A stretch of DNA of 64,000 bases from Streptomyces kurssanovii (GTDB lineage: Bacteria > Actinomycetota > Actinomycetes > Streptomycetales > Streptomycetaceae): contig NZ_BMTN01000001.1 of NCBI RefSeq assembly GCF_014649695.1, positions 620,001-684,000 on the forward strand, written 5' to 3'. Made by a program: the position numbers and the translations under genes. How positions within the stretch are numbered: the first letter of the stretch is position 1; each line of letters starts with the position of its first letter. This document shows, piece by piece, positions 30,101 to 39,377 of this stretch. The notes under the pieces are model-generated. The model saw nothing but the letters and a program-made list of their open reading frames with translations. It searched no databases and was not told where the DNA came from.

Positions 30101-33100
30101 TCGCGGGGCGCGGCGACGAAGCACTCGACGACCTGGTCGGCTTCTTCGTCAACACGCTCGTACTGCGCACGGACGTGAGCGGCGACCCCGGGTTCACGGA
30201 GCTGCTGGCCAGGGTCCGCGCCACCGACCTGGCCGCTTTCTCCCACGCGGACGTGCCGTTCGAGGCCGTCGTCGAGCGGCTGAACCCGGCCCGGTCGCCC
30301 GCCCGCAACCCGCTGTTCCAGGTGATGGTCGGCTACCACAACCGGACCGAGGGCGAACTCCGGCTGCCCGGACTGCGGGTGGCGGACGTGCCGTTCCGGA
30401 TCAGGTCCGCCAAGTTCGACCTGGTCTTCAGCTTCACCGAGCAGACCGCGGCAGACGGCGAGGAGGGCACGCTCGGCTGCCGCCTGGAGTACGCCACCGA
30501 ACTGTTCGACCAGGAGAGCGCCGAACAGCTCGCCGAGTGTCTGCGGCGGCTGGTCGCGGCAGTGGCCGCCGCGCCGGAACAGCCCGTCTCCCGAGCGGAG
30601 ATCCTCGCCGCCGGAGAGCGGGAGACGGTCCTCGACCGCTTCAACGCCACCGGCCGTGAGGTCGAAGAGGCCTCGCTGCCCGCCCTGTTCGCCCGGCAGG
30701 TCGCCGAACGGCCCGACACGGTGGCCGTCGTGGAACGCTCCGAGTCGCTCACCTACGCACAGCTGGACGCTCGCTCCGACCGGATCGCACACCTGCTGGC
30801 CGCGAGGGGAGTGGGCGCCGAGAGCGTGGTCGGCGTGGCCGTGCCCCGCTCGGCCGACATGGTCGCCACGGTGCTCGCCGTCCTCAAACTGGGCGCCGCC
30901 TTCCTGCCGCTGGACCTGGTCCACCCCGCCGACCGGCTCGCCTACATGATCGAGGACTCCGGGGCCGCCGTCGTCGTCGGCACCGAGCCGGTGGCCGGGA
31001 AGATCCCCGAGGTGGCGGGTGTCCCCGTGGTGCTCCTCGACGCGCCGGACGTCACGACCGCACTCGGCCGGGTCCCGGGCTCCCCCGTGAACGGCCTGCC
31101 GGTGAGTCTCGACCAGGCCGCCTACGTGATCTACACGTCCGGTTCGACAGGCAGGCCCAAGGGCGTGGTCGTCCCGCACGAGGGCATCTCCAGCCTGGTC
31201 GCGACCGCGGTCGACCGGATGGGGCTGGAACGGGACAGCAGCGTCCTCCAGTTCGCCTCGATCGGCTTCGACGTCTTCGTGTTCGAACTGTCGATGGCGC
31301 TGTGCCACGGCGGACGGCTCGTGCTCATGCCCGACGAGGCACGGGTCGCCGGGCCGGCGCTCACCGATTTCCTGGCGGAGCAGCGGATCACCCACATGAT
31401 CCTTCCGCCGTCCCTGGTGTCGGCGCTGCCCGTCGGCTGCGAACTGCCGGAAGGGTCCACGGTCCTCGTGGGGACGGAGACCGTGCCGCCGGACCTCTTC
31501 GAACGCTTCGGCGCCACCGCCGACCTCATCGCGGCCTACGGACTGACGGAGGCCACGGTGAACTCCACGCTCTGGCCCGCCCGGCAGGCCGGAGGACGGC
31601 CCACCGGACGGGTACCGATCGGCAGGCCCGACCCGAACACCGTCTGCTACGTCCTGGACGCCCGCCTGTGCCCGGTCCCGCCGGGAGTGGCCGGCGAACT
31701 GTACGTGGCCGGGAGGGGCCTGGCCCGCGGCTACCTCGGCAGGTCCGCGCTGACCGCGGAGCGGTTCGTCGCCGACCCGTTCGGCCCGCCCGGCAGCCGG
31801 ATGTACCGCACCGGGGACCGCGCCCGCTGGCGCAGGGACGGCAACCTCGACTTCCTCGGCCGGGTCGACACCCAGGTGAAGATCCGCGGCTTCCGCATCG
31901 AACTGGGCGAGATCGAGGCCGCGCTCGCCGGCCATCCGGCGGTCGCCCAGGCCGCCGTGGTGGCCGACCGCGAGGGCGACATCGTGCGCCTGGTCGGCTA
32001 CGTCGTCCCGGAGAACGTCCCGGACAGCGGGCCGGGCCCGGACACCGGGCCGGGCCGCGACACCGGACCGGGCCCCCGCTCCGGGCCGGGCCCCGAGCGC
32101 GGCCCGGACGCCCTCCCCGGCCCCGGGAGCCGTCTCGATACTCGCCCCGGAGTCCTCGACCCGCAGGCGCTGCGTGCGCATGTCGCCGCACTGCTGCCCG
32201 AGTACATGGTGCCCGCCCTCGTCGTCCCCCTGGACGGTCCGCTGCCGCTGACCCCCAACGGCAAGCTGGACCGCAAGGCCCTGCCCGTACCCGACTGGTC
32301 GGGGATGACCGGTGACGCCCGGCCGGTGACCCCGACGCAGGTCCGGCTGGCGGAACTGTTCGGCGAGATCCTGAAGCTGGAGGACGTGGGCGTCCACGAC
32401 AGCTTCTTCGCACTGGGCGGTCATTCGATGGCCTCCATGCGGCTCGTCGGCCGGATCCGCGCCGAGTTCGGCGTCGAACTGAGCATCCGCGACGTGTTCG
32501 ACGCGCTGACCGTCGCCGGTATCGCCGACAAGATCGAGGGCGCGGCGCCCGCCCGCCCGCCGCTGCGACCGCTCGGACACCGCGCGGGCGGCGCCCCCGC
32601 GCGCGTCGCTCCCGTGCAGCGCCCGCAGTGGTCGTCGTACCGACGGCACGCGGCTTTCGACCACGCACTCGTGCTGCGCTCGCCGGGCGGGCTGGACACC
32701 GAGGCGCTGGACGCGGCGCTGGCGGATGTGGTGGCACGCCACGAACCGCTGCGCACCGCCTTCACCGAGCGGGACGGGGCCGTGTTCCAGCAGGCCGGCC
32801 CGCCGCCGCGGCTGGAGACCGAGCAGTGCGCCGATCTCGACGCCCGGCTCTCCGAGCTCGCCGCGGGGGCATCGGACCTGACGCGGGAGCCCCCGCTGAG
32901 GGCCAGGCTGCTCACCGGCGCGGACGGGACGCAGGCGCTGCTGCTGACCATGCACTACCTGGCCGCCGACGAATGGTCGGTCGTCCCGCTGTTCCGCGAC
33001 CTCACCACCGCGTACGCGGCCCGGACCTCGGGCGCCGAGCCCGGGTGGCAGCCCCTCCCGGTGACGTACGGCGACTACACGCACTGGGCGCACGAGACGC

Positions 33101-33903
33101 TCGGCGAACTCACCGATCCGGACAGTCCGGGCGGGAGTCAACTCGCCTACTGGCGGCGGGTGCTGAAGGACGTGCCCCGTTTCCTGAAGCTGCCGGCCGA
33201 CCGGCCGCGCACCGACGCGGCGGACCGGTCGGGCCACGCCTGCGACCACGTCGGATTCGTCCTCGACGAACGGCTCCACGCCGGCGTGGACCGGCTCGCC
33301 CGGGCCACCGGCACCAGCATGTTCATGGTGCTGCACTCGGCACTGTCGGCCCTGCTCACCGCCCACGGCGCCGGCACCGACCTGCCGATCGGCACCATGG
33401 TCGCCGGCCGTGGCGACGACCGGCTGGCCGATCTGGTCGGCTGCTTCTTCAACACCGTGGTGCTGCGCACCGACACCGCCGGTGACCCGACCTTCACGGA
33501 GCTGCTCACACGGGTGCGGGAGACGACGCTCGGCGCGCTCGACCGGGGGGACGTGCCCTTCGACGAGGTGGCGCGAGCGACCGGCCTGCCGCCCGGGGGA
33601 CCGCAGGTCATGGTGATCCACCACGAGCAGGCGGACCTGGCGGAGCTGGAAGGCGGCATGGGCTCCTTCCACGCCGTGCCGACCGGCTCGGCCAGGGCAG
33701 AGCTGACCCTCAGCTTCTACGAGCCGCGCGGCGACGGACCGGTGCACTGCGAGCTGGTCCACGCCACCGGACTGCTCGGGCGGGCCAAGGCACGGCGGCT
33801 GGCGGACGAACTGCGCACGCTGCTACGGAACGTGGCGGCCGACCCGGAACAACCGCTCTCGGAACTGTTCACCGTGAACCCCATGAGGAGTGACGAGCTA
33901 TGA
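18109..33903 (+). CDS. Four-module siderophore nonribosomal peptide synthetase, C-A-T-C-A-T-E-C-A-T-C-A-T-C
   Basis: 5264 aa from the ATG at 18109 (GAGGG 8 nt upstream; another in-frame ATG is at 18094). Domains: C1 ~15-445 (HHIVIDG), A1 ~465-960, T1 (LGGDS, Ser1007), C2 ~1080-1520 (HHIVVDG), A2 ~1540-2045, T2 (Ser2091), E ~2155-2600 (HHLTVDG, His2292), C3 ~2625-3060 (HHLVAWDG, one residue longer than normal), A3 ~3075-3620, T3 (LGGHS, Ser3669), C4 ~3720-4180 (HHITTDE), A4 ~4190-4730, T4 (Ser4773), C5 ~4830-5264 (HYLAADE, catalytic His replaced). No thioesterase. Pocket codes aligned by eye to GrsA: A1 DVWIVGAVNK, A2 DPQDFGVIQK, A3 DMENLGLINK, A4 DVFILGAVNK. A3 equals the known N5-hydroxyornithine code; A1 and A4 resemble N5-acyl-hydroxyornithine codes; A2 is unassigned. 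The plan matches foroxymithine and erythrochelin: formyl-hOrn, D-X, hOrn, formyl-hOrn, perhaps released as a diketopiperazine. The stop overlaps the MbtH start. Confidence 0.94.
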   Translation: MRTMSDAEWDPTSTAGAPVTGGQSGIWLAQQLDPDSSAYNVSFALDLRGDVDIDRLSTAVRQALEEAECLHVRIGSAEGGPRQTLARRPFDVPVVDLRGEPDPEGAAAAWAEADRDRPADLVNGPLFGHALLRLADDRVVWHQRYHHIVIDGVSIVLISRRAGEIYTAQDPGQLTDGGTGRELSRLLDGERAYRGSEQYRADRAYWLDRLTGRPEPVRLVERAPAPMTRRVRRTVELPTATTAVLRAAAAAAGVRLSRLLVAAVAAYLHRIGGEQDLVLGLPVTTRQGDLSDQPPGMVSNVLPLRIPVHGGMTAAELTDTVGRRIAEAVEHGRYRAEDLARDLGLVDGVAELVGPTVNILPGVQGLRFGDLDADLCPEWLGPVSDLAVTVSLPGHGTGLRIHLDADAAVCDEQTLGDHGRRFRMVLDAMAEDMNLPVGRIELTSGQERARLLGEFAVAPREVPELTWPAAFEQQVRRSPDAVALVCEDRQLSYAELDAAANRLARLLVARGVGHEDIVAVAVPRSPELVVSLLAVMKTGAAYLPLDADHPQDRIAYMLSDAGARTLVTTRAAAGDLPAVPDVARVLLDDPSVVARTAALDASALDLPIALDQAAYVIYTSGSTGRPKGVVVPHDGVGSLIATATDRIGIGPDSRVVQFASVGFDVTVWDLIMSLCVGGRIIVVPAERRVAGPALTDYIREHRATHMILPPSLVSALPQDCELPEGAVLVVGTEAVPGELIARWSGRLRVVVAYGLTEATVNSTLWIAEPDVEGPAPIGRPDPNTRAYVLDSALRPVPVGVEGELYVAGRGLARGYLGRAALTAERFVADPYGAPGERMYRTGDRVRWRADGNLDFLGRADGQLKIRGHRIEPGEIESAFMACPGIAQAAVLVRDDHRGVKRLVAYLVAGDGGTDTEAHVGAARTQVSQALPEYMVPSAVVLLDGPLPLTPNGKLDTRALPEPRWTAMTGDAAPTTPAERALAALFAEVLHLPSVGVHDSFFELGGDSIVAIQLVGRARAAGLAISPRDVFRHRTVAALARAAERTVDDGGAPAVAGAVPAPFSLVRLTGEERAEFTAAVPDLFDLVPATPLQEGFFFHAAVDESGADGYSVQDTLELAGDVDADTLRAAAQRLLDRHPLLRAAFRECRDGRIVQLIGERVELPWRFADLSELDAEKQPTAVDDIAAAERAERFDLGTPPLLRAALVRFGERRSLLVLTMHHIVVDGWSLPLLTRELLDGYRPGADAAPRPEPSGTYRAYAGWLAGRDREQARGAWREAMAGLDVPARLPVRAGGSAPGRTGSITLELSPQDTAALTARARQLGLTLSSVVQGGFGLVLGDVVGTHDLVLGTTVSGRQAPVEGIESLIGLLINTVPARLRWRPEQPLAQVLARFQADQAELLDHQHLGLTEIQRAVGLGEIFDALVVVENLPDAGELADPSGLVRVVGSRIRDSVHYPLALTVHPGERLRLRLEHDPARLGTTAAGRFAARLRALLAQVVADPALPVGRLATRTADERREILDRLAGEDHATPAGTLHGAFAEQVRRTPDATALVHDGGRTTYAELDAQADVLAGRLVARGVGPETVVAVAVPRSAGALVALLGVLKAGAAYLPVDVDHPAGRVRYMLADSGAGAVVVTEESWARLPEQDGITPVFLGRHGAAGHDGEDSLPADALPADVRPGSAAYVMYTSGSTGRPKGVVVTHQAVVAQLSWATGRFGFGPGERVLHQYSTGFDPSVQEIFAPLLTGGTVVIARADGHRDPAYLTELIRREQVTNLDLVPSLYSALLAEDAPGEPWWTGLRRAFSGGEALPAPLARRWLERTGVPLFNVYGPTEAVIQVTSREAGAEPDAEGTVPIGRPVWNTRLYVLDRYLRPVAEGEPGELYIAGAQLARGYHGRAALTAERFVADPFCGPAGPLSDGLQGGRMYRTGDMVQFRGDGVLTYLGRTDHQVKIRGNRVELGEIEARLREMPAVGDVVVVARDDDRGVKHLVAYVTPAAGAILDIEAVRGSLGASLPAPMVPSRFVELDALPLTPGGKVDHAALPVPGIRRHKAPTVREGHEGQLRAIFAAVLGLDEVDAEEDFFMLGGDSILSMSVSGRARRAGLAVSPKDVFEHRTPAALAARLTGATEDAAVDAGTAGSPTTVADGVGDVPLLPIVHQLREDGGPIGRFNLSMLLQAPAEADADRLTRVLQSILDHHDALRLTLSRMDLGPAVPALWSARTLDVGAVDAAALLRRVDVRGMDDAGLRTVIAAESDSAASRLDPDAGVMLQAVWFDTGGDRPGRLLLVVHHLTVDGVSWRVLLDDLAAAWEAVSHGERPVLEPVPTSLRSFARNIAEQATSPRRQAELPYWAAVLAPGAELVPGAGRTGTAGTAREHVESLSVEETRALLTAVPAAAGADVTEVLLAALRIAVSRRRGDPDGDLLVDLERHGRDASDLDLSRTVGWFTGLHPVRLSAAGDALGTLERVKESVRSAPDSGAGYGMLRHLNPQLAPAFAQLSQAQLLFNYFGRMPAEQARDWAPAVEGDALSVEPDPGLAMPYPLQVNALCADTPLGPELRATWTWPEGDALTEQDVRALGRAWTEALRELIARTSQNTDASLAPAGAPLVRLTPTETERVSSVSPFPVADIWPLSPLQEGIYFHASYDSSAVDVYTAQDIFDFDHHLDIDRLRAACATLLRRHPSLCAGITSDGLPGPVQFVCPAAELPVPVTEVDLTHLDESERRTRLTEIADAGRLRRFDLAAPPLFRLELIRLTATTDRLMLSHHLVAWDGWSQSLFLDELLSLYETGGDDAALPAPGSYRDHLARLAERDVDAARDTWRRALDGLEEPTLVARDRGDRPVIPRRRTLDLPPGLSDRLRTAAREHGLTINAVLSTAWALVLSATVGRHDVVFGTTVAGRPADVPGVESTIGMFLNTVPVRIRLEPDEPVADLLRRVQGERAAVMDHEYLGLAELQREGGRGVLFDTLYVLQNFADENAFRQLRERHGITAVESVDATHYPMTLVVDPARSVRVKLEYRPDLVDDEQAAAALERFGTLVERLVGDMSARVGTLDLLLTDERAALLAEWETGFGPVPDETVADMLAAQVARTPDAVALVCGERALTYLELDAQINRVARLLIARGAGPEKVVALALPRSIEMVVALFAVLRTGAAYLPLDLDHPADRLRLMVEDTGPLCLLSTTAVAPTLRGTSGPVAPELPLDAPAVAAELAGLPEGPVTDAERPAFAHGLPGRLEHPAYVIYTSGSTGRPKGVVTPYRGLTNMQLNHQKEIFDPAIASAGGRRLRIAHTVSFAFDMSWEELLWLVEGHEVHVCDEDLRRDAEALVAYCDRHRIDVVNVTPTYAQLLIEEGLLDRDGPARDTTDEAAGGTLAAPREHGGRHRPALVLLGGEAVSDTVWTRLRRTEDTYGYNLYGPTEYTINTLGGSTSDSLTPTVGVPIRNTRAHVLDGMLRPVPPGCPGELYIAGTGLARGYHDRPGLTAGRFVADPFGDPGERMYRTGDLVRQRPDGLLDFLGRTDDQVKIRGHRIELGEISAALTAHPHVAHAAVVVVADSAGAKRLAGYVVLENGAEEGAGPAQSLRDHLRAALPDYMVPAALVAVDTLPLTVNGKLDVKALPAPDVTGPGSVRPPRSPQERTLCALFAEVLGLAEGSVGTDSNFFDLGGHSLLATRLISRARTALSAELAIRDLFEAPTVAELVERAARPAASARPALTAGERPAELPLSHAQQRLWVVQQLECTSAAYNFPLVMRMRGTLDVPAWRAALADVAARHEALRTVFSERDGQVFQRVLPVERAHPVVACLRADEAEVPGVVDAAVNRPFDLAAELPLRATVVEVAPEDHVVVLLLHHITTDEWSDRPFLRDLATAYAARTRGTAPEWEPLPVQYADYALWQQRLLGDPADARSVIARQLEFWRTALEGAPEEIELPADRPRPARPAFTGAELDIAFDAEVHQGLKRLARENGASMFMVVHAAVAALLHRMGAGTDIPLGSPIAGRGDEALDDLVGFFVNTLVLRTDVSGDPGFTELLARVRATDLAAFSHADVPFEAVVERLNPARSPARNPLFQVMVGYHNRTEGELRLPGLRVADVPFRIRSAKFDLVFSFTEQTAADGEEGTLGCRLEYATELFDQESAEQLAECLRRLVAAVAAAPEQPVSRAEILAAGERETVLDRFNATGREVEEASLPALFARQVAERPDTVAVVERSESLTYAQLDARSDRIAHLLAARGVGAESVVGVAVPRSADMVATVLAVLKLGAAFLPLDLVHPADRLAYMIEDSGAAVVVGTEPVAGKIPEVAGVPVVLLDAPDVTTALGRVPGSPVNGLPVSLDQAAYVIYTSGSTGRPKGVVVPHEGISSLVATAVDRMGLERDSSVLQFASIGFDVFVFELSMALCHGGRLVLMPDEARVAGPALTDFLAEQRITHMILPPSLVSALPVGCELPEGSTVLVGTETVPPDLFERFGATADLIAAYGLTEATVNSTLWPARQAGGRPTGRVPIGRPDPNTVCYVLDARLCPVPPGVAGELYVAGRGLARGYLGRSALTAERFVADPFGPPGSRMYRTGDRARWRRDGNLDFLGRVDTQVKIRGFRIELGEIEAALAGHPAVAQAAVVADREGDIVRLVGYVVPENVPDSGPGPDTGPGRDTGPGPRSGPGPERGPDALPGPGSRLDTRPGVLDPQALRAHVAALLPEYMVPALVVPLDGPLPLTPNGKLDRKALPVPDWSGMTGDARPVTPTQVRLAELFGEILKLEDVGVHDSFFALGGHSMASMRLVGRIRAEFGVELSIRDVFDALTVAGIADKIEGAAPARPPLRPLGHRAGGAPARVAPVQRPQWSSYRRHAAFDHALVLRSPGGLDTEALDAALADVVARHEPLRTAFTERDGAVFQQAGPPPRLETEQCADLDARLSELAAGASDLTREPPLRARLLTGADGTQALLLTMHYLAADEWSVVPLFRDLTTAYAARTSGAEPGWQPLPVTYGDYTHWAHETLGELTDPDSPGGSQLAYWRRVLKDVPRFLKLPADRPRTDAADRSGHACDHVGFVLDERLHAGVDRLARATGTSMFMVLHSALSALLTAHGAGTDLPIGTMVAGRGDDRLADLVGCFFNTVVLRTDTAGDPTFTELLTRVRETTLGALDRGDVPFDEVARATGLPPGGPQVMVIHHEQADLAELEGGMGSFHAVPTGSARAELTLSFYEPRGDGPVHCELVHATGLLGRAKARRLADELRTLLRNVAADPEQPLSELFTVNPMRSDEL

Positions 33904-34109
33904 CGACCAACCCGTTCGAGGACCCGCAGGGCCGCTTCCTGGTCCTGGTCAACGACGAGAACCAGCATTCGCTGTGGCCCTCGTTCGCCGAGGTGCCCGC
34001 GGGATGGCGCACCGTGTTCGGTGAGGACACCCGGGACGCCTGCCTCGCCTACGTGGAGGCCAACTGGACCGACCTGCGGCCGGCGAGCCTGATCGCGCGG
34101 CAGGGCTGA
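33900..34109 (+). CDS. MbtH-like protein
   Basis: 69 aa. Typical MbtH family: starts MTTNPFEDP and carries the conserved Asn-Asp-Glu-x-Gln-His-Ser-Leu-Trp-Pro, the Pro-x-Gly-Trp and the late Trp-Thr-Asp-Leu-Arg-Pro. It is a small chaperone that binds adenylation domains and is often needed for their solubility or activity. The ATG overlaps the NRPS stop (ATGA at 33900-33903), so the two are co-translated. Last gene of the biosynthetic operon. Confidence 0.97.
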   Translation: MTTNPFEDPQGRFLVLVNDENQHSLWPSFAEVPAGWRTVFGEDTRDACLAYVEANWTDLRPASLIARQG

Positions 34110-34134
34110 GTCCGCTCGGGGACGGGCCGGCGGG

Positions 34135-34189
34135 GGTGGCGGGGCCTCCGCCACCTGAACCGCCGGCCGGCCGACGGCCCGTCGGCCGG
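34135..34189. terminator. Double hairpin terminator between convergent siderophore operons
   Basis: Two hairpins in the 307-nt gap between the MbtH gene and the convergent ABC genes: an 8-bp stem 34135-34142/34148-34155 (loop GGCCT) and a 10-bp stem 34167-34176/34180-34189 (loop GCC). The rest of the gap shows no gene. Confidence 0.7.
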
Positions 34190-34416
34190 GAGTCCGCGGC
34201 CACCCGAGCGGGACGGTGACCGCGCCGGCCACGCGCCGGGATCGGTTGACGGCCGTCCACGACGCCCCCGGCGGAGCGGGGGAAGCCGGCGGCATCGGAG
34301 CGCGAGCTCGTGGCGGCTTTGGCACCAAGGTCCTGACGGCGGACCCGCGACGCTCTCGGGGAGTACGGGAGTCGGCGGCATCGAGGCGCGGAGGCTTCGC
34401 GCCCGGTTCCCCCGGA

Positions 34417-36342
34417 TCAGGTCTTGAGGGCCGTCCGCGACGCCTCGTCGTCACCCGGCTGCCGGCGGCTGTCGGACCACGCCGACCACAGGTCGCCGTA
34501 GCGCCCGCCCGCCGCCACCAACTCCTCGTGCGTGCCCGTCTCGACGACCCGGCCCCCGTCGAGGACGACGACACGGTCGGCGGTCGCCGCCTGGGGGAGC
34601 CGGTGGGCCACCACCAGCGCCGTCCGGCCTTCAAGTGCCTTGAGCGCGGCCGCTTCCAGGGTGCGGGCCCCGGCACTGCCCGCGTCCGCCGTGGCTTCGT
34701 CGAGGATCGCTATCGGCGGATCGGCCAGGACCAGGCGGGCCAGCGCCAGATGCTGGGCCTGGGTCACCGTGAGGCGGTGGCCGCCCTCTCCGACGACTGT
34801 GCCGAGCCCGTCCGGCAGCGCCTCCACCCAAGCCAGGGCGTCGACCCGGGCGAGCGCGCCGCGCAGCTCGTCGTCGGTGGCCTCGGGCCGGGCCAGCCGC
34901 AGGTCCTCCGCCAGCGGTCCGGCGAACACATGGACCTCCTGGCTGATCAGCGTCACCGCACGCCGGATGCCGGCCGGTCCGAGCTCTCGCGCGTCGACGC
35001 CGCCGAGGCTGAACGAGCCGGCGGACGACGGATGGACACCGGCGATCAGCTTCGCCAGGGTGGTCTTCCCGGCCCCGCTGGCACCGACCAGCGCCACCCG
35101 CTCGCCGTCATGGACCTCGAGGTCGACCTCGCGCAGCACCGGGTGCCCGGGCACGTACGCGTGGCCGAGCCCGTACACCTTGACGGAACCGTCGACCGGC
35201 ACGGGGGCGCCGGCCGGATCGTGCTCTGCCGGCAGGCTCGACACGCCGACCAGGCGGGCAAGGCCCGCGCCGGCCGACTGCGCCTCGTCGATGAGGAAGA
35301 GCGCGGCGTTGACGGGGTTGAACAGGCTGTGGAAGTAGAGCGCCGCGGCGGTCGCCGTGCCGATGCTGACGGAACCGTCGCCGACCAGCAGGAATCCGGT
35401 GACCAGGACCGACGCCAGACCGACGAACTCGGCGAGGTTGAGCCGCGAGAAGAAGCCGGACACGAGCCGGATGCCGCGCAGCGCGAGGTCGACCGCGTCC
35501 CGCGACCGCTGCTCCAGCAGCCGCGCGTGACTGCCGTTCAGCCGGAACGCGCGTACGGTCCGCACACCGCCGACGCTGTCGAGGAGCTGGTGCTGGAGGG
35601 CGCCGGCCGCCACCCGGTGCGCCGCGTACACCGGGGTGGAGCGGGGGATGTACCACCGCACGGTCAGGATGTGGACCGGTACGGCCGGCAGGACGGCGAG
35701 GAGGAAACGCCAGTCCAGCACGGCGAGTCCGACCAGGGTGAGCACGATGGTGAGGACGGCGCCGCTGAACTCGGGCAGTGCCTGGCGCACGGCCTTCGTC
35801 ACCAGCGTCACGTCGCCGGTCACCCGGGAGGTCAGATCGCCGGAACCGGCCCGCTCCACCCGTTGCAGCGGCAGCCGCAGCGCCCGCTCGACGAAGCGCT
35901 CACGCAGGCCGGCGAGCACGGTCTCGCCGAGCCGGGCGACGAGCGAGCTGCCGACCGCGGTGGCGACTCCCCTGGCCGTCGCCACGGCGAGGAGGAGGAC
36001 CATCGGCAGCGTGAGCGAGCCGGGGCCGCGTTGCGCGACGACCAGGTCGACGATGCGGCCCAGCAGGGGAGCGGTCAGCATGCCGATGCCCGTTCCGAGG
36101 AGGAGGACGGACACCGCGGACACGGTCAGCAGCCGGTGGCCGCGCAGCAACGTGCCGACGGCGGCGAGGGTCCGGGCGCCGGTGGCGATCGGCAGCAGCT
36201 CACGGTCGGGTGTGCCGGTCCCGCTGGTCGTCCGGCCTCCGTCGTCCGTGGCTCCGCGTCCGGCGGCAGTTTCACCGGGCGCGGTCGCCTTGTCCCGAGA
36301 GGCCGCCTCGTCGTGCGGGGCGCCGCCCCGCACGGCCGTCAC
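34417..36342 (-). CDS. ABC half-transporter (permease-ATPase fusion) with degenerate signature motif
   Basis: 641 aa, GTG start overlapping the upstream stop (GTGA). Six-helix type-I exporter membrane domain (~60-340), then an ATPase domain. Walker A 'GASGAGKTT' and Walker B 'IAILDEAT' are intact, but the ABC signature reads 'LTVTQ' instead of LSGGQ. Its partner encoded just upstream has the opposite defect, so the two form a heterodimer with one functional ATP site. In siderophore clusters such pairs export the apo-siderophore, or, as in IrtAB of mycobacteria, import the ferric form; direction cannot be told here. Long, poorly conserved N-terminal 55 residues. Confidence 0.88.
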   Translation of the reverse strand: MTAVRGGAPHDEAASRDKATAPGETAAGRGATDDGGRTTSGTGTPDRELLPIATGARTLAAVGTLLRGHRLLTVSAVSVLLLGTGIGMLTAPLLGRIVDLVVAQRGPGSLTLPMVLLLAVATARGVATAVGSSLVARLGETVLAGLRERFVERALRLPLQRVERAGSGDLTSRVTGDVTLVTKAVRQALPEFSGAVLTIVLTLVGLAVLDWRFLLAVLPAVPVHILTVRWYIPRSTPVYAAHRVAAGALQHQLLDSVGGVRTVRAFRLNGSHARLLEQRSRDAVDLALRGIRLVSGFFSRLNLAEFVGLASVLVTGFLLVGDGSVSIGTATAAALYFHSLFNPVNAALFLIDEAQSAGAGLARLVGVSSLPAEHDPAGAPVPVDGSVKVYGLGHAYVPGHPVLREVDLEVHDGERVALVGASGAGKTTLAKLIAGVHPSSAGSFSLGGVDARELGPAGIRRAVTLISQEVHVFAGPLAEDLRLARPEATDDELRGALARVDALAWVEALPDGLGTVVGEGGHRLTVTQAQHLALARLVLADPPIAILDEATADAGSAGARTLEAAALKALEGRTALVVAHRLPQAATADRVVVLDGGRVVETGTHEELVAAGGRYGDLWSAWSDSRRQPGDDEASRTALKT

Positions 36343-38036
36343 GCCAGCACCACCGAGCGGTACGCCTCGTCGGTGGCGACGAGATCAGGATGGCGGCTGT
36401 CCACCGTGACGACGCCCTCGTCGATCACCACCACGCGGTCGGTCACGGCCAGCAGAGCGGGGCTTGTGGTGACGAGGATCGTCGTGCGGCCACGGCGGAG
36501 TTCGCCCAGACGGGCGGCGATCCGCGACTCGGTGACGGTGTCGACCGCCGTGGTCGGATCGTGGACCACCAGCACCGGCGGATCGGCGGCGAGCGCCCGT
36601 GCCAGCGCGACCCGTTGACGCTGCCCGCCGGACAGCGACCGGCCCCGCTCGGTCAGCATCGTGTCCACCCCCTGCGGCAGGGTCTGTGCGACGTCGTCCG
36701 CCGCCGAGGCCGTCAGCGCGGGTCCGACGTCCGCGGGGCCGCCGTCCCGCCCGGCCAGTACGTTGTCCAGCAGACTGCTCTCGAACAGATCCGCGTCGTG
36801 GTGGGCGACCAGGATCGCGCCCCGCACGTCGGCCGGTGCGAGCGAGGCCAGGGGCACGCCGTCGAGCTCCACCGTCCCCTCCGCGGGATCGAGTTCGCGG
36901 CCGAGGCACAGCAGGAGGTCGCTCGCCGCGGCCGGGTCCCTGACGACCACGCCGAGAAGGGTTCCGGCGCGGATGTCGAGGTCGGTCCCGCGCAGCGCCC
37001 CGTACGTGACGCCGCGCAGCCGCAGTGCGCCGGTGACCGGGCCGGGCAGCGCGGCCGTCCCGGTGGGCACGGCGGGTGGCGACGCCAGCACTTCCGCGAT
37101 CCGCTCCGCGGAGGCACGCCCCTGCGCGAACTCGCCGCTGACGTAGGTGAGCAACTGGAACGGGCCGAGCAGGAACTGGGCGAGTCCCACGGCCGCCACC
37201 AGGTCGCCGATGCTGATCGCGCTCCGCATCGCCAGGTGCGCGCCGACCAGCCCGATGACGGCGATGAAGACCCCCGTGAGGGCGAGGATCGCCCCGTCGT
37301 GCCACGCCCGGCTGCGGGCCGCACGCAGGGCCGCCGCCAAAGAGTCCTGGCTGGTGCGCCGGTACCGGGACACCGCGGCCTGCTCCGCCCCGATCCCCTT
37401 GAGCACCCGCAGGCCCGCCACCAGGTCGGCGGCGACGCCGGAGGCGTGGGCGGCGCGCTCCTGCTCGACCTCGCTGCGCCGCTCGAGCGGCCGGCTGATG
37501 CGGTGGCCGATCCACAGCAGGGGCGGGACGCCGAGCAGGATCAGCAGACCGAGGGGTACCGAGATCCGCAGCAGCACCACCGCGCTGACGGCCAGTCCGG
37601 CGACCGCCGAAATGCCGTACGAGAGCGCCGCCGCGACGGCGCCCACCCGCTCGGCGTCGCCGGTGGCGACGGCGGTCAGCGCCCCGGGGAGCCGGCCCGT
37701 GTCGGCGCCGCCGCGCGGGTCGAGCACCTTGGTACCGAGGTCCAGCCGGATCCGGTGCGCGGCGTGCTCGCCGGCCGCGTCGGTGATCCTGGCGGCGGTC
37801 CGGTAACACGTGGACAGGACGAGGAAGAGTGCGGCCAGCATCCCGAGCCTGGCCAGGAGGGCGCCCGAGGAGCCGGTCGCCACCGCCTCGTCGATGATGA
37901 CTCCGATGACGACGGGGACCATCGCCTCGCACGCCTGGTGCGTCATCCCGAGCAGCGACGCCCCGGCGATGTGGCGGCGCCGGCCGCCGATCGCCCGTCG
38001 GAGGACCTGGCCCCCCGTCGGTCCTCCGTCGAGCAT
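36339..38036 (-). CDS. ABC half-transporter (permease-ATPase fusion) with degenerate Walker A and B
   Basis: 565 aa from the ATG at 38036, preceded by GGAGGT with 7-nt spacing. Type-I exporter membrane domain, then an ATPase domain with intact signature 'LSGGQRQR'. The Walker A position reads 'VRDPAAASD' (no Gly-Lys-Ser/Thr) and Walker B ends 'VVHDPT', with Pro in place of the catalytic Glu. It can therefore supply only the signature face to its partner's ATP site. First gene of the two-gene leftward operon, with an iron box 29 nt upstream of its start. Confidence 0.88.
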   Translation of the reverse strand: MLDGGPTGGQVLRRAIGGRRRHIAGASLLGMTHQACEAMVPVVIGVIIDEAVATGSSGALLARLGMLAALFLVLSTCYRTAARITDAAGEHAAHRIRLDLGTKVLDPRGGADTGRLPGALTAVATGDAERVGAVAAALSYGISAVAGLAVSAVVLLRISVPLGLLILLGVPPLLWIGHRISRPLERRSEVEQERAAHASGVAADLVAGLRVLKGIGAEQAAVSRYRRTSQDSLAAALRAARSRAWHDGAILALTGVFIAVIGLVGAHLAMRSAISIGDLVAAVGLAQFLLGPFQLLTYVSGEFAQGRASAERIAEVLASPPAVPTGTAALPGPVTGALRLRGVTYGALRGTDLDIRAGTLLGVVVRDPAAASDLLLCLGRELDPAEGTVELDGVPLASLAPADVRGAILVAHHDADLFESSLLDNVLAGRDGGPADVGPALTASAADDVAQTLPQGVDTMLTERGRSLSGGQRQRVALARALAADPPVLVVHDPTTAVDTVTESRIAARLGELRRGRTTILVTTSPALLAVTDRVVVIDEGVVTVDSRHPDLVATDEAYRSVVLA

Positions 38037-38064
38037 GCGGTACCTCCGAGGAGAAGCAGGCAAG

Positions 38065-38083
38065 TCAGGTAAGGCTACCCTGA
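38065..38083. promoter_or_regulatory. Iron box upstream of the ABC half-transporter operon
   Basis: TCAGGTAAGGCTACCCTGA, a near-palindrome matching the iron-box consensus. It lies 29 nt upstream of the minus-strand ABC gene start at 38036. Confidence 0.8.
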
Positions 38084-38225
38084 TTCGCCTCCCGGTTCGC
38101 CGGGTCCGGCCGTGAGTTTCCTTCGGTCCGCGCGTAGGGCGCGCCGGTTCCGGCCGTTGGTTCAAGGGCGGGCCCCGTCGGGTGAAATGACGGAAAGCGC
38201 CGGGGCGTTGACCCTCCGGCGACGG

Positions 38226-38244
38226 TTCGGTTAGCCTCACCTAA
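38226..38244. promoter_or_regulatory. Iron box upstream of the siderophore-import operon
   Basis: TTCGGTTAGCCTCACCTAA, a strong match to the iron-box consensus (GGTTAG..TCACCTAA). It lies ~63 nt upstream of the preferred TTG start of the first permease gene. Confidence 0.85.
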
Positions 38245-38306
38245 GTGACCGTGTGACGTCGTCACATTGCCTGCGTGCTACGCGATTTGCCGCCAGGGGG
38301 TATCGC

Positions 38307-39377
38307 TTGTTGGTCGAGGCGCAGGCGCCGTCCGGAAGCGGTGCCGACGAACCGGCCGCGCCCCCGACCCGACGGGCCGCGGTGGCCGCGCTGCGGAGTC
38401 TGGGACTCCTCGTGGCGCTCGGGGTGCTGGTCCTGATCTCCTTGCTCAGCGTCTGGGTCGGGACCCGGGACATCCCGTTCACCTCGACGTGGAGCGTGCT
38501 GTGGCAGCCCGACGGGTCGGACGCGGCGGTCATCATCCACGACTACCGGATCCCACGGACCCTGCTCGGCCTGCTGGTGGGCATGGCTTTGGGCCTGTCG
38601 GGCGCGCTGATGCAGGCGCTGACCCGCAACCCGCTCGCTGATCCCGGTCTGCTCGGCGTGAGCCTCGGCGCCTCGACCGGCGTGGTCGTGGCCATCGCGT
38701 TCCTGGGTGTCGGCTCGGCCCTCGGGTACGTGTGGTTCGCGTTCATCGGGGCCGCGGTCGCCTCCGTCGTCGTCCATCTGCTCGGCTCCGCGGGCCGGAC
38801 CCTGGCCACCCCGGACCGGCTCGTCGTCGCGGGAGCGGCGGTGACGGCCGTGCTGTACGCCTTCAACTCGGCGGTGCTGCTGCTCGATCCGCGGGCGTTC
38901 GACAAATTCCGGTTCTGGACGGTGGGCGCGCTCGCCGGCCGGGACCTCGGCATCGTGCAGGTCGTCCTGCCGTTCGTCGTGGTGGGTGTGGTGATCGCCC
39001 TGGCGCTCGCCCCGTCGCTGAACGCGCTGGCCATGGGCGACCAGTTGGGACGGGCCCTGGGGGTGAACGTCGGCCGCACCCGGATGGTCGGCGCGCTGGC
39101 GGTGATGCTGCTGTGCGGCGCCGCCACCGCCGCCGCCGGCCCCATCGGGTTCGTCGGACTCGTGGTGCCGCACGTGGCGCGTTTCTTCGTGGGCCCCGAC
39201 CAGCGGTGGCTCCTGGCGTACTCGATGCTGCTCGCGCCGATCCTCGTCGTCGGCGCCGACACACTGGGCCGGGTGATCGGCGCTCCCGGCGAGGTCCAGG
39301 TCGGCATCGTCACCGCGTTCCTCGGTGCTCCGCTGTTCCTCGCGCTGTGCCGCCGACGGAAGTTGGCCATGCTGTGA
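38307..39377 (+). CDS. FecCD-family ferric-siderophore permease, subunit 1 (CchC/CchD-type)
   Basis: About 356 aa using a TTG start at 38307 (AGGGGG 6 nt upstream; TTG at 38310 is equally possible). The frame also offers a GTG at 38253, only 9 nt after the iron box and without a ribosome site. FecCD/BtuC fold with about nine membrane helices, including 'GLSGALMQALTRNPLADPGLLGVSLGA' and 'GPIGFVGLVVPHVAR', both classic family motifs. The stop overlaps the next gene's GTG. Forms the membrane channel with the following gene. Confidence 0.93.
   Translation: MLVEAQAPSGSGADEPAAPPTRRAAVAALRSLGLLVALGVLVLISLLSVWVGTRDIPFTSTWSVLWQPDGSDAAVIIHDYRIPRTLLGLLVGMALGLSGALMQALTRNPLADPGLLGVSLGASTGVVVAIAFLGVGSALGYVWFAFIGAAVASVVVHLLGSAGRTLATPDRLVVAGAAVTAVLYAFNSAVLLLDPRAFDKFRFWTVGALAGRDLGIVQVVLPFVVVGVVIALALAPSLNALAMGDQLGRALGVNVGRTRMVGALAVMLLCGAATAAAGPIGFVGLVVPHVARFFVGPDQRWLLAYSMLLAPILVVGADTLGRVIGAPGEVQVGIVTAFLGAPLFLALCRRRKLAML

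Noticed and set aside
26014-33762. A 2582-codon open frame antisense to the NRPS, and similar long antisense frames at 19681-22962 and 3189-6206 (the latter antisense to the ThuA-dehydrogenase gene)
   Set aside because: Arg/Gly/Val-rich shadow translations caused by extreme third-position GC of the real genes; no family motifs, no ribosome sites.
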